A stretch of DNA of 30,905 bases from Cudoniella acicularis (lineage: Eukaryota > Ascomycota > Leotiomycetes > Helotiales > Helotiaceae). This document shows positions 18,438 to 29,317 of this stretch, piece by piece (positions within the stretch are counted from its first letter, which is position 1; every line of letters starts with the position of its first letter). A model generated the notes under the pieces. That model was not told where the DNA came from and did not search any database. It saw only the letters and a program-made list of their open reading frames with translations. The stretch lies in assembly GCA_013054445.1 (NCBI GenBank), contig JAAMPI010000594.1, positions 1 through 30,905 on the forward strand, read 5' to 3'. Both the position numbers and the translations under genes were made by a program.

Positions 18438-21437
18438 GGTGAGACGAATCTTTCGTGCTCAAGGCCACCCCAATGGCGGGGAGGGGGTCTCTTTTTTGTC
18501 GAGTTTAGCTTGCTGCTTCTCCCAGGTATTGTAAGGATCCGCAAAACTCGATTTAATGGTGTTTGGCTCTATCTCATACTAGCGGAAATGGTGGAAAACG
18601 TTCGGCAAGAGTCCGCAAAGTTTGTTATGTTGGAAGGAACTATTAATACGTTGTTTAAGAGTGTCCTGGTTATTCGAGTGGGTAAGGAGGAATTGCCACG
18701 TTGGACCTGTAAGGTTAAATACATGGGTGCAGAAACAAACTTCACGGTCACCGAGCCTCACCTCACCGCTTTTGATAAGGATCCGCGTTTTCTGCCACTA
18801 TGATCCTCCTTGCTTTGGTCGCGGGGACCGTCGTATGGAACAAAACAAACCAATCGATATGCCGTGAGTTTTGATTTAAACTTTAAAGTTTTATAAGCAT
18901 CTAAATAAAACTACAGATAAATGCAAAAGAAGAAAAAAGAGGGGAAGAGCTGCCAACTGTAGCCAAGCAACAGATGCTTATTTTTCTATATGCCCGAGGG
19001 GGCGCTGTAGATCGATGTCTCATCGCGAAAATCAATGACAATCTATGTCTCAGCAGTGGACTGAGATTGACAATGGATTGTTGTCAAGAGACAGAATTAG
19101 TGGATAGCAAAACTTGTTTTGTTATTTTTTATTCTTCAAATCCCAAGTCTTCGAATCTTCGTTCATCTTGCAGCCTTCAACATTTCAATCTTCATTTGAT
19201 GCCCAAAGAAAGCCATGCACTCTTTGACGTAAAGCATCCCCGAGGTGTGGAGTTGAAAAAGTGGGTGGCAGGCCTTAGGTCAGTCAGTGAGTACTTCGTA
19301 CCTGCCAGCCAGCCTAATTCTGCCTCGTAACCCGAGCCACAATGCATGCGAAGGAGTATTCCTAGCAAAGAACCCTTCCCGTTCGTTCTGTTTTACCTAA
19401 AACCTATATATTCTCGCTACGTGTGACTCCGTCGGCCTTACTTTTACAACATTTACGCCACCTCACCCTTAGCGTTACGCCCTCATGCAGGTGATAAACA
19501 ACGATAACGGCACAACCACTCGGGTAGAGTTTTTATATTAAGAGACAATTAGGGGGGCTTGCTGATCTTACTAAATAAGAGGTTGTAGAAAAAAAACACT
19601 TATTCGACATTAAAACCACATAATACTAAAAATGCACCAAAGTGGGGAAAAATATTCTATTAGTTAAGACGAAAACAGGAAAATTAGTCATAAATCGTGT
19701 TCTTACTCTTCTTTATAGGGTTTTAAGTAAATCAGGTTTGTTGGGGTAAGAAAATAAGAAAGATAAGGTTAACAAATGAGATAAGAGGCTTTATGGCGCA
19801 ATCATACTATTTGAAGCCCACGGGTCAAGATCAAGTATAAGGGTCTCTCTCTCTCCTCCCTCTCCTTCATCAGCTTCTGGTGCATCGCCAAGTGCCAAAT
19901 TCTCGCCCCACATAGAGATTCTTCAGATATACTGCAAAGTCACATAAACACCAAAACCTCCAAAATCAACCCGGTTTTGTCCACTGCGAGCTGTGTTTAC
20001 TATGCAAGGCGCATGTGCCTGCCATGTAAGTAGCATGTGTCTGCCAAGCAAGGCGCATAAGCAGACGATCGGTCCCCGAAGTGTCAACGCACAACGGCAG
20101 GAATGTGACCGCTGCGTAGAGTTGTGGAGACCTGAACGGTATCACAACCCGAGGCGAATGAGACCCCCGAACTAAACGAGGACAGAGAACAAAATTGGGA
20201 AACAGAGGCTGGATAGCATGTAACAACTACACACCTCAGGAAACTTAGACTAAGAGGTATTGCGAGGGGGTGATAGGACAGCGTACAACTCCAATCTTAG
20301 GTAAGCAAGAGTCTATGAGCTGCGCGAATAGAGCCTCTTAGGATCCCTTGTTGCGGGCGGGACGCGTAACTTGCAGCAATCCTTCTTGGGTTTAGTGCCA
20401 AACACTAAAACCACGTCGGTCGCAGGGGGGGGCTGTATGGCGCCCAATAATTTCTCCTCGGAGTGGGTTCCGAAAGACTACTCACTCTGATTTGGCTCGG
20501 ATTGGTACAACTCCCCCTCAAAATGGAGTTGAGACCTTCGCTGTTCGACGCCGATAAACCAGATAAACAGGAGGTGTGGTTTGTATGCGGGGTTCAATTC
20601 CCGGCTCCGAGCCCCTGGAGGCCTTACGGCCGTGGCATCACCTCCCCTGGGCATCGCCCAAGTAGTCGTACACTAAAGGGGACGGGAGCTAAATGATGAT
20701 CAAGTTTTTGCTTGAACATACCTTGGACACGTAGGAGGGATTTGATCAGCAGTTTTGTGTCTGTTTTGTCTGCAGAAGGATGCCCAAGAACAGGGCATCA
20801 GGGTCTAGAAACCTCTTCCACGCCATTTGAATCGGCGGTATGCTTCAGTATATACCCAAGATCTTTTGCCAGTGGCAAACTGATTGACGAAATCCCCTTT
20901 TCCTCGCGTCTTGAGGCCGATGCTCTGCAGCACAATGCAACCTCGAGATCGTCGTTTCCCGCAGCCGAAAATTCACACGCAAAAATCCCCGTCGACATGG
21001 CAGTGCCACGTGGGCGATGTAGGCGGATTACCCGGTTTTTACGCGCCCCCAATTTTCGCTTTCATCATGTCTGCTGCTTGCTGAGAAGCGACGTTTGCCG
21101 CTGCGAGCCTGCGACCTGCTGCCTCTGAGGGTATATCGGGCGGATAAAATGACATTTTCATCTTAACGCCTGCGTTTACGCGGCACAGCGCCTGGTAATC
21201 GCCATGTCAAAGCTCCGGTGGCGAAATAAATTCGTAACGCAGAGACGATAGATTGGCACGAGCCGTCCAATTGTAAGCTGCAATCTGCCAATTTCGCGTC
21301 TGGTCCCCAATCTGCTCGTAACAATGTCGCTTCTCAAGTTAACGAAGTACTCCGTACCCAATTCTCCTTTTGCTCTTGCTCTTGCTTTTGCTCTGCTTCC
21401 GCACTGATGCGTCTTTCGCGCCAGTCGCCATCATATC
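18438..21437. other. Three-kilobase region without recognised genes
   Basis: The left part is the upstream region of the AflR-like gene. Frames of 60-138 codons exist on both strands but none shows a domain, a signal peptide or convincing splice structure. Noted inside: AT-rich DNA at 19500-19760, a CT microsatellite near 19845, short duplicated GCATGTG/TGCC strings near 20010-20060, a run of G near 20425, and the structured segment at 20391-20613. The right end, with CTCTTG/CTTTTG repeats near 21370, is probably the promoter of the membrane-protein gene. Confidence 0.5.
20493..20613 (+). ncRNA. Possible Pol III transcript or SINE: A-box/B-box-like motifs and paired stems
   Basis: GGTTCAATTCC at 20591-20601 matches the Pol III B-box exactly. 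TGGCTCGGATTGG at 20493-20505 resembles an A-box. GGCTCGGA (20494-20501) is perfectly complementary to TCCGAGCC (20606-20613), which would close a stem around the whole segment. CAACTCC (20508-20514) pairs with GGAGTTG (20525-20531). A further hairpin, TTTAGTG/CACTAAA, lies just upstream at 20391-20409. I could not fold it into a normal tRNA: the D-arm and anticodon arm do not fit. A tRNA-derived SINE, a tRNA pseudogene or chance are all possible. Confidence 0.3.
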
Positions 21438-23077
21438 ATGACAACGACACGTCCGGCCGAAGTCAACAATGGAATTACGACGAGTTGGATCGCCTTCACG
21501 ACCCCCGGACTATCGGCCGCCCCGGAGTGCTCTTCGCAGCTGTACCGCGTCCCAGGTAGCTCGAATATAAATGCATTCGATCCGGAGTACGCGCAGTTGA
21601 TACCGAATGCGGTTCAATGTTTGCCTACGGAAGTAGTTCAGGTGGATCTGCAACCTACGACTGATCTTTCTACACGATTGAGCCTTGGACCATTCAATTG
21701 CCCTTCAATGTTTTCAACAGCCGCGACAGCAAGTGTGAACTCGATCAGCACAATTGTTGCTTGCTGCCCTTCGTAAGTGGTTCAATTTCAAATTCAAATT
21801 CAACATCATTGCTAACATTTTAAAGTCAGTATAGTTATAGAGACGATAATAAATGTATTTCGACAGTTAGCGTTGGACAATCGCTTGTAATTCAGAGTCT
21901 TTCAGGCGGGGTTGTTCCACGGGAAGATTCTGGCATAACCATCACGGGAGTTGGAGTGACTGGATATGTCTTCGCAGACGACCAAATTTCCTCAACACCC
22001 ATCACGACTACCATCACACCGATAATTTTTTACCCATCAGCTTCTGCAGGAACAGCCACCAGCACACCTGCAACTTCCACTCCTTCAACATTACCCTCTG
22101 CAAACGCAGTAAACGCACAACCCACACAAACCGCCACACCAACCTCGACTCCACCCCCAATATCAAATAATTCCAGCGGGCTAAGCGTAGGCGCCAAAGT
22201 CGGCATCACCCTCAGCGTAGTCTTCGCAGTAATCGCAGCAGTTGTCCTAATGGCCGGATTCCACATGAAAAGACGACACCACAAACAACTGCTAGGAACC
22301 CCCGAAGAAGGGGGAATAACCCAAACCCGGCGCAAGCCAAGCCTAATACAAATAGCGCGAAAAAGAGCCACACCAGGCTCCGAAGCACCAGAAATACATC
22401 ACTCCATGGCGGTAACAGCTCTCTCGCCGAATTTCCTCGGCACAGGCGAAACGCCCGGGCACCCAGGAAAACGATTACCTATCGATTCCATAATTATGGA
22501 TCCAGGGCCGCACGAAATGGAAGTGCCGCCGATAATCGAGCTGGATGCAGGAACAGTGGATGGACCAACAGAAAAGGAGTTAGAAGCAGCGGCAGATCAG
22601 AGAGAAAAAGAAATACGGCAAACGCCCACGCCGGACATACTACGGCGAGATCAAGAAATACCCCAAACGCCCCTTCCAGCGTACCGAGAAACTCGGCACC
22701 AAGCCTCCACGTCAGAAATAATACGTGGAGATCAGCAAAACACATCAAGGCCCGAAACACCCCAAAGAAGCAATAATAATCGACAACAACAAACCCCCAC
22801 ACCAGAAACTCCTCCTCCCCGTCCCTCCTCCCGTCAAACCATCAATACCAATCGCGGAATAATACGCCAAACATCCACCCCCGATTTTTCCACACGTGCA
22901 AGACGAACACCAACTCCTGATACAATTAGGAGAGTGCAGTTTCGGCCGCAGTATGAGAGAGATTTATCAGAGACGAGGAGGGGGAGGGATGTCAGGTTGG
23001 ATGTTCCTGGAGGGGCTATTTCGCCTTTGTCCACGGGCGAGAGGTCTTTTCTGGATTTGTCGGATCTGGAAGATTAA
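21438..23077 (+). CDS. Single-pass membrane protein with Ser/Thr-rich ectodomain and TPTPD-repeat tail
   Basis: A 528-residue protein from two exons, 21438-21772 and 21826-23077. The 53 bp intron has a GTAAGT donor, a GCTAAC branch motif and an AAG acceptor; a TAG at 21834 would also stay in frame and remove three residues. Residues 1-155 hold conserved-looking cysteines (PEC, QCLP, NCPS, ACCPS, NKC). A Ser/Thr/Pro-rich stalk follows (about 156-233), then one transmembrane helix at about 235-257 (VGITLSVVFAVIAAVVLMAG) stopped by KRRHHK. The 270-residue cytosolic tail is disordered and repeats TPTPD/TPTPE/TSTPD motifs. No classical signal peptide precedes the ectodomain, so the helix may act as a signal anchor, or an upstream exon is missing. 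The layout recalls fungal wall-stress sensors, but no WSC domain is seen. Function unknown. Confidence 0.82.
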
Positions 23078-24688
23078 TTGTTAATGGTTAATTGTTAAAT
23101 ATTTAAAAAAAAAATTTAATTTAATAAAAGTAAATAAAAATGTTTAAATTCCTCTTTTGGACATTCTTTTTTTCGTTCTTTCCTTGGTTTTCGAGGGGGG
23201 CAAAAGAAATAGGTGAGCGGAGACGCCGTGCCGACCCCATACGAGGGGATCAATCGCCTTTCAGCATCTGTACCTGGGGTCCGTAGTCGGTAAGTACAGT
23301 ACAGTAAGACATACGCTCTACCTAAGCCCTCGGCACTTAGCCAGCCACCCGAATACGGCCCAGCCCCCTTTTCCCTTTTCCTTTTCTAGAACCCCGAAAC
23401 TGACGTGAGATCCCGATCGAAGCTTCCGCATTAGTGCGACATGTCAGCCAAGAAATTTTCTTTGGGAAAATGGGAAGGCAGATTTCTGGCAGATTGAAAA
23501 TAGATTCCTGCTCTTCGATGGACGATGGACAAGTAGCTTGTGAGATTACTTGGTACTTTAAAGTTTGGACTGTTTTGGACAGCTTTTGAGTGGCAGTTGA
23601 AGAATACTTTATCGTACTCCCAATCTCAAAAAGAATTCAACACAAGAGAAAAATAAAAACCAGAACATTGAAGCTGAAGATGAAAATAATATGTCCTTTG
23701 CCCCCATTTGTCCCTGAATTTCTCCCGAACTTACCCCCACAACCCTAAGTCTCACTTACTTACGATCAATTAACAATGCACAGCCTTCAAAGAGCACTAT
23801 TCTCGACCTCCAGCCTGCCCCTTATCACCTCTATCAACTGAAGTTACCAACAGTTACTTCGCCATCCAACAGAGGGCAGTAATTCCAGCACCCTTTTCAC
23901 TGTTTACCCCCCAAAATAAACCACGCTCTTTGGACACTAAAAGAATTTTCCTGTCTTTTTGCAGTTAAGTCAGGAAGGAGGGTATGTGAATTCTGCTCAA
24001 GGTAGAATTTCTATTGCGGTGTTGCTATTTATTTGAGAATGTTGAGAGTGGAATGGGGTTGAGATGAAAGATGGTGTGGCAAATCACAAATGTGTGTGTA
24101 TACTCTGGGAATAGATAGATTGACGGGTAGTAGGAAGGAAATTTCGTTTGTATTGCGACAACGGGGGAGGTGAAAATGTTATACAAGAGTCCGGAAGTAG
24201 GTTCTTGAGCATTCGCTGGGGAGGATGCGAATATTTGCTCATATTTCTTTGCTAGGTATTTTGATAGAAATTGAAAGAGGTTATTAGAAACATGGAAATA
24301 CGATCTTTATGGCGCTTTTTTTTCGGGATATTTCAGCTTGTGAACAGGATCGAAAAGAGAACTTCTCTATGGTCGTGCCCTTTTTTTCTGGTGAAATATT
24401 GCGAGGAGTGGGCTTTCTTTTGAAGACATAGTTCGACCCTTACCTTTGCATTCAAGGCTTTAAGCGAGCGAATAGTCTCTCAGTGTGCACTACTTTCCAA
24501 AAGTCTGTTCAAATGAATATTCTCACAAATCCCAGTGCCCTTTTTTCTTCGGCTTGAAGTTGAAGCCAGTATCAAAAACCGCGCTGGTAAGACCGCGACA
24601 TATCCTCCACGATCACTTCACCACAACACAACCTTCCCACTACATTTACTCCTTTCTTCACTTTAAGCAGCAACCTAGACGAGTTACC
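23078..24688. other. Intergenic region
   Basis: About 1.6 kb without a recognised gene. It starts with A/T homopolymers just after the membrane-protein stop, likely its 3' end. C-rich segments near 23330-23390 and 23700-23900 look like promoter or UTR sequence. The right end (24590-24688, rich in CAAC and TTCAC strings) reads as a 5' UTR for the CCCH frame. Confidence 0.45.
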
Positions 24689-24924
24689 ATGCCGCGGCAC
24701 CAAGCGCTTTGTCGGTTCTTCCTCAGGGGACACTGCGAATATGGAAACGCGTGTCGGTATGTACATGAAACTGAGCACGCAGTTTCGTATAGTGAGTTTT
24801 ACTCTCGAATTTCATCCTTCCAGAAACTTCCCTTGCAGCTAATTATTGTGCAGGCCCAGATGCCCAGACTCCTGCTCGTCCACCAGTGCCACGTCCGAGG
24901 TGTCGGATACCACCAGCTGGTTGA
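24689..24924 (+). CDS. Small single CCCH zinc-finger protein (57 residues)
   Basis: From the ATG at 24689 the protein begins MPRHQALCRFFLRGHC and contains one CCCH finger, C-x7-C-x5-C-x3-H, ending CRYVH. I infer an intron at 24792-24853 (GTGAGT donor, GCTAAT branch motif, GTGCAG acceptor), after which a Pro/Arg-rich tail (PARPPVPRPRCRIPPAG) ends at TGA 24922-24924. Fingers of this type bind RNA or sit at the N-terminus of Nup42/Amo1-like nucleoporins, but those proteins are much longer, so this could be a microprotein or the stump of a larger gene. Without splicing the frame runs on to about 24973. The 3' half is antisense to the broken secreted-protein frame on the other strand, so at least one of the two models may be wrong. 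Confidence 0.45.
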
Positions 24925-25532
24925 AATCTCGGTTTTCCATGATGGTTCTGCTGTAGTCAGTCTGATATTATAAAGAGTTTGGAGATCAATTCTTCGAGGG
25001 TGTCCATCGCACAGAGCCGTCAACTCTGGGAAAACAGAAGTGTCCGTCCACCATTTATCCCAATTACCGTAATCCAATAGAGCAATAGTAGCAGTACTGA
25101 ATGGTCTGCTTTCCCAAGTTTCAGAGTCATAGGAGGCGGCAAAGCTGGAATAATCAATATATGAAGACCAACAGTCGAGATTGTCGGTAGAATTCTAGGA
25201 ATCCAATCGGGAAGTAGAGCCGGTGGAGTAATGATAGACCCATCAGGTAGTGTGGAGGTGTAGTTGAATTTGAATCGATATAAAGTAGTGCCAGTTGCGG
25301 CCGGGGGTGATGATGGGGAAGTTATGTTTTTTAAAGGCAACGAAGATGTCTGTTCGCTGAAACCATCCGGGCCTATGTTTGTATCGGAAAATGCATCTAA
25401 GTCTACGCGTAAAAACTTAGCCTCTGGCCTATCTTGGGATCTGAATCGTCATCACATCTGACACATACCTGCCAGCACATTCTGTATTGAAGAGAGTACC
25501 ACGAAAACTAGTGTCAAATACCTGGCAGTCAT
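24799..25532 (-). pseudogene. Secreted-protein gene, apparently frameshifted
   Basis: A good signal peptide (ending SSIQNVLA, 21 residues) is encoded from the ATG at 25532 to 25469, followed by a GTATGT donor. Joining it to the next frame (reading FKFNYTSTLPDGSIITPP near 25270) needs an intron of only 36 bp (25468-25433, AAG acceptor), shorter than any other in the window. That frame gives way near 25200, just after a TAG (25195-25197) in the other phase, to a frame reading DNLDCWSSYIDYSSFAASYD, then GNWDKWW and LCDGHPRRID. Tyr/Ser/Trp-rich segments followed by LCDGxPR recall a family of secreted fungal proteins of unknown role; this rests on memory of the pattern. A signal peptide plus split frames suggests a pseudogene; an unmodelled intron or a sequencing error is the alternative. 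Confidence 0.5.
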
Positions 25533-27102
25533 ATTGATCGTGGTTTTCGATTTTGGATCGTAGAATATTTTCAAAGTAAGCAGATGGGAATCCCAGAAAT
25601 ACTTAAATGGTTAGTATGAGTCTTTATAGCATGCTTTTGGGCAACGGTGACCACTATAAATTTATCTTAGTCTTTATGCTGAGGAACAAGTAGTACGCGT
25701 TGCAAATATAATTATGAGAAAAATTGAGTGGCCTCTAATTAATTCCTCATTTATTCCGACATATTGACTAAGGTGATTCTCATTCCGCGAGATGCAGATG
25801 TAAAAAAGCGCCTCTAAGAATACGAGATCTCTATCCGGAACGCAACGTCACCATTTAACTCTCGGCTCTAATCTGTAAATGTAAGAGCATACCGAGACTT
25901 TTCAATGACATCTGCAAAGAAGCACAGCTCCAGAACCCTTCCAATGTGACCATTAGCCAGCCGCCTATTCACATGTATTTTCCAACTCATTTTTTCTCGG
26001 TTACTCCTCAAATGAAATTTCTTTCAATTTTTTAGCCGATTGACGAGTATCGCAGGGTCGTATATTTCCGAATTGGGAACGCGGTTAAATCCTTTAAGCG
26101 CACAACTTCAAAAGTTGTAGTCTATTATATATTAACTTGCATGTATAGTATTACCGTGAGCCTTAGAATAAATTTATTGCTATGTAATGCGCTCATAACT
26201 TGCGGAATGGGCTGGTAGCTCGATTGAAAACTCCTCTAACCCTTGCACAATCCTTTGGCACTTCACATGATACTACGCGCAAGACTTCACCAATTTAGCG
26301 GCTTAAAACAAGACCACGACAACAAGAGAAGTCGCCATATGCCAGCAGATTCCGACATGACTAGTTACTATGCGTCATTTTAATATTTTAGAGTGTTTCC
26401 ATAAGTTTTCGCCTAACTCAAATAAACAGTCGAACCCCATCGATTCACAATACGCTTTATATTATTAACTCAAGGCATAAATACTGCTATAAAAATAGGA
26501 ATATTTCTATTTCTTTTCTTATGTATTTCGCCCTCTACCTCTACCTCGCAACAGGATTTTCTATATTCCTCTAAACACTACTCTTCATGCTGCCGCTGCA
26601 TCTCCTCCGCGCCGCCACACTTAGCAGCTCCCGATGACCAACATACTCCTTGAATTGAGTCGAAAAATGGGATTTGATAAGACATTGGTCTTTTGCGTTT
26701 ATACGAAGTCAAAGATAACTGTTGGCTCCGATTTCCGAAACTGAAATTGTATTTTTCTTACAAGACTATGACCCGCATTTTTGTATTCTTTAGCCAATAT
26801 CATACCAACAGGAGGATCGAGGGGCAGTGACTACGCTTCTATGAACTAGCATGTGGCAGCCCCGTCTCCGCCTAAATTCATATCTATGGGAGGATTAGGA
26901 AGGTGTTATTACTAGATGCTGGATTATAGTCTTATATTATAATTTATCGGTTTCCGGGTTAATAACCCGGGTATAAAAAGATACAGTAATAGGAGTTCAA
27001 ACCTAATAAAATGATTCAAGTATTGTAGAAAGAAAAAAATAAGAGAAAGCAAATCTTGTACAAAACTAGGTGACTGTACAAATTTATAATAAGTACAGTA
27101 CG
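25533..27102. other. AT-rich intergenic region
   Basis: About 1.6 kb with no open frame of note and no recognised family. It is AT-rich throughout, with scattered CG-rich islets near 26580-26640. A short perfect hairpin next to a TATA-like string is described separately. The composition suggests old, mutated repeats. Confidence 0.5.
26954..26970. repeat. Perfect hairpin CCGGGTTAATAACCCGG next to a TATA box
   Basis: Seven-base arms around AAT, immediately followed by GTATAAAAAG. A GC-rich hairpin beside TATAAAA within AT-rich DNA is common in fungal LTRs, and a TGTTATTAC string lies about 50 bp upstream. This may be part of an old LTR, but I cannot define its ends. Confidence 0.4.
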
Positions 27103-28556
27103 TTAATCATAAGGTTGCCAAAAGAGCGTTTGATGTCCAACGAAACCATACAGCCTCGCCGCTAACCCGCACGGTTCTTCCCCAAGTACTCCCCAGCTCT
27201 CCAATCTTCGCTTGTCCCAAAACACATAACCCCACTCTCCCAAACCTTCTCTGTCGTATGTAAAATCGCTAACATTAGACCATATTAATCCTGCATTTGA
27301 CCACTCATTCTCTCTGTCAAAGCAATACCGCTTTTCTAATTCATGGTCTGGGCCGTACCGCCTTGCAGTGCCTTGGTAATGTCGCAGCTCGATCCCGCAC
27401 TTCAGATGACTTCTAATACTTGGTTCGCGCCACGATAATACTCTTACTGCCCGTGAAACAAAGTATTATGGTCTCCAGGGGTTTTCGTACAAGATCCTAG
27501 CTTGATCGTGGGTTGTTTTGGCCTGCGGAATTCGAACAAAAAATCGCAGACCTAAGGACATCCAGTACTCGATTTTCTCGTAAGGGTAGAGGGTTGTGAA
27601 TCTAGTATGCCAGACTACGTTTTTTTACATTAGCGAGTGTTATAGGAGGAGCGTAGTAGGAAGGGTCAGTTCTCACGTCGTGCATAAACCGCATCCGGGT
27701 CAGGCGGATGGATTTCCAACTGAGAAAGCTCCCTTGAGCACTTCTCGAGTAATTTGCCATAGTAATTAAAAAGATACGTTCTGATGTAGGTTACCTCTTC
27801 CGACTTTCACATAAATAAAGTTGGGAGAAAGTACCGTGAATGGGCACCATCGGTCATGTGAAGAGAAATCAGTCCGGTTAAGTTCTGGCGTGGTGGGAGT
27901 GGGCGCTGTTGCTGGTGAAAGTCACTCTCATCCGACAGATGATGGGATGCGTAGAGTTGGCAGTACAACTCAAAGTGGTAAAAGGCGCGATATAGACGTC
28001 GTGACTCGCTCCATGGCAGTCCCTTAAAGCCCTCGTGGGATTCCCTCGTGATTGGGTTTATGGTGAGTTTATGGAAAGTGTACTGAGATATGGCCTCTTG
28101 GATTAGCCAGTGTTGTCGAAAGAGGTCGATTATTATATTAGTATTGATTTCCCCCAGTCATTCCTTGGTGGGTGGAGAGGAATGCTGGGTTAAAAATTCC
28201 TACATAATCACCTTCCTCATCCTCCAAAAGTCGGAGTAAATACTATAATCGCCATGGCTAATCGCCATGTGCTATAATCCGAGGCATTTATTAAGTGAGG
28301 CTGCAATAGGGGGGCCGCCAGGGTCAAGATCGTTGAGGAGAGTGCTCAGGAGTACATCCTCTTGCTGTGAGACGTAGGTGGCATAATACAGTGGTGATGC
28401 GTGAATGAGTGCGTGGAGACCTGTAGCATCTAATATCCTAAGAATCATACCTTTCATCTTGGGCGCGAGAATCTGGAGGGTGGATTTGTGTAGTCCTGAG
28501 GCGGAGAGAGGTGTTTCTACTTCGTAATCTTGCTGGCTATCACACGTGGAGGACAT
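27103..28556 (-). pseudogene. Fungal F-box-like protein gene, degenerate
   Basis: From the ATG at 28556 the minus strand encodes an N-terminus with GLHALIHASPLYYATYVSQ, typical of fungal F-box-like proteins in which a Leu-rich segment is followed by HASPxYxxxY. A middle segment reads RRLYRAFYHFELYCQLYA and EVTYIRTYLFNYYGKLLEKC (about 27985-27730). The C-terminal part reads YEKIEYWMSLGLRFF, then YFVSRAVRVLSWREPS and GYVFWDKRRLESWGVL, ending at TAA 27105-27103. The parts are collinear but interrupted: the first frame stops at 28272, a TGA lies at 27809-27807, another follows near 27680, the frame changes near 27650-27620, and a TAA lies at 27468-27466 between WRP and YFVS where splicing is unlikely. 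Introns may explain some breaks but not all. Such proteins are candidate substrate adaptors of SCF ubiquitin ligases. Confidence 0.65.
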
Positions 28557-29317
28557 TGTTCCAGTAGTATTTACGGTTGCTAGCTTCCGGGACCCAAGAA
28601 ATATTCAGATACTAGTCAAAATGTAGTGCTTTGGTTGGAGGTACAACCCCACTCGATGAGTTGGCTGTCAGCATGGGCGAGCGGTTAGGAGCTGAAGACG
28701 AATGGCGGGAAAAGGATACGGGTCTAGCAAGTGGCCGTTCAACAATCTAAGCCACCTACCTATCCAACGTAGTATAGGCTAAATAATAGAGCGGTGACCG
28801 CATTTACGTTTTTCGTACCCACTGCCCCTACCTTGCTTTATGCAGAGTATACCTGCGGCACATTTACACGAGAATAGGTTGTAAGTTATCTGTGTAATAT
28901 GGCCGTAAGATAAACAGCCTAGGTGTCTCAAACATTTTGCTGTTGGTTTAGAATGTGGCTTAGAGAAAGGAATCCGCCAAAGCTCCCTCTTTGAGTTACC
29001 TCTTCAATTTTCCTCTCAGTGGTACTATCGATCTCAAAATCTCTATTGCACGTTCTGGAAGACAGTAGAGACCCGTTGTCACGCATTTAGCTTCGCTTAA
29101 GTAGTCTCTGCGGGCATATAGGCTCTCTTTGCGAGCGAACCTTTTCAATCCAACATGGCCCATACTAAAACATTTGGGGTCAGCTTGACAACATACCTGC
29201 AGCCATTCTCGTGACAATTCTTCAAGTCAATTCAAGATGTCTAACTAGCCGATGGTTTGTTTCCTTTGTGTCAGTGCAAAGCTGAAAAGATGGTCAAACT
29301 GACTGGTTATAGCAACT
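28557..29317. other. Divergent intergenic region
   Basis: Separates the start of the F-box-like gene (minus) from the start of the gene at 29318 (plus), so it should hold both promoters. Minus-strand frames near 28996-29217 show no domain. No clear TATA box is seen for either gene. Confidence 0.45.

Noticed and set aside
18974..19330. 118-codon plus-strand frame
   Set aside because: No recognisable domain; composition and neighbouring DNA look non-coding.
20457..20611. Intron-containing tRNA gene (CTCGGAG paired with CTCCGAG at the ends)
   Set aside because: The 7 bp end pairing and B-box fit, but no D-arm follows the 5' end, the T-stem has a G-G mismatch and no 5+7+5 anticodon arm forms. 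Kept only as a low-confidence Pol III-like segment.
22030..22371. 113-codon minus-strand frame
   Set aside because: Antisense to the Ser/Thr-rich stalk and transmembrane helix of the membrane-protein gene; hydrophobic only because the sense strand is low in complexity.
23290..23310. Shared string TAAGTACAGTAC here and near 27091
   Set aside because: Too short, with no extended similarity around either copy.
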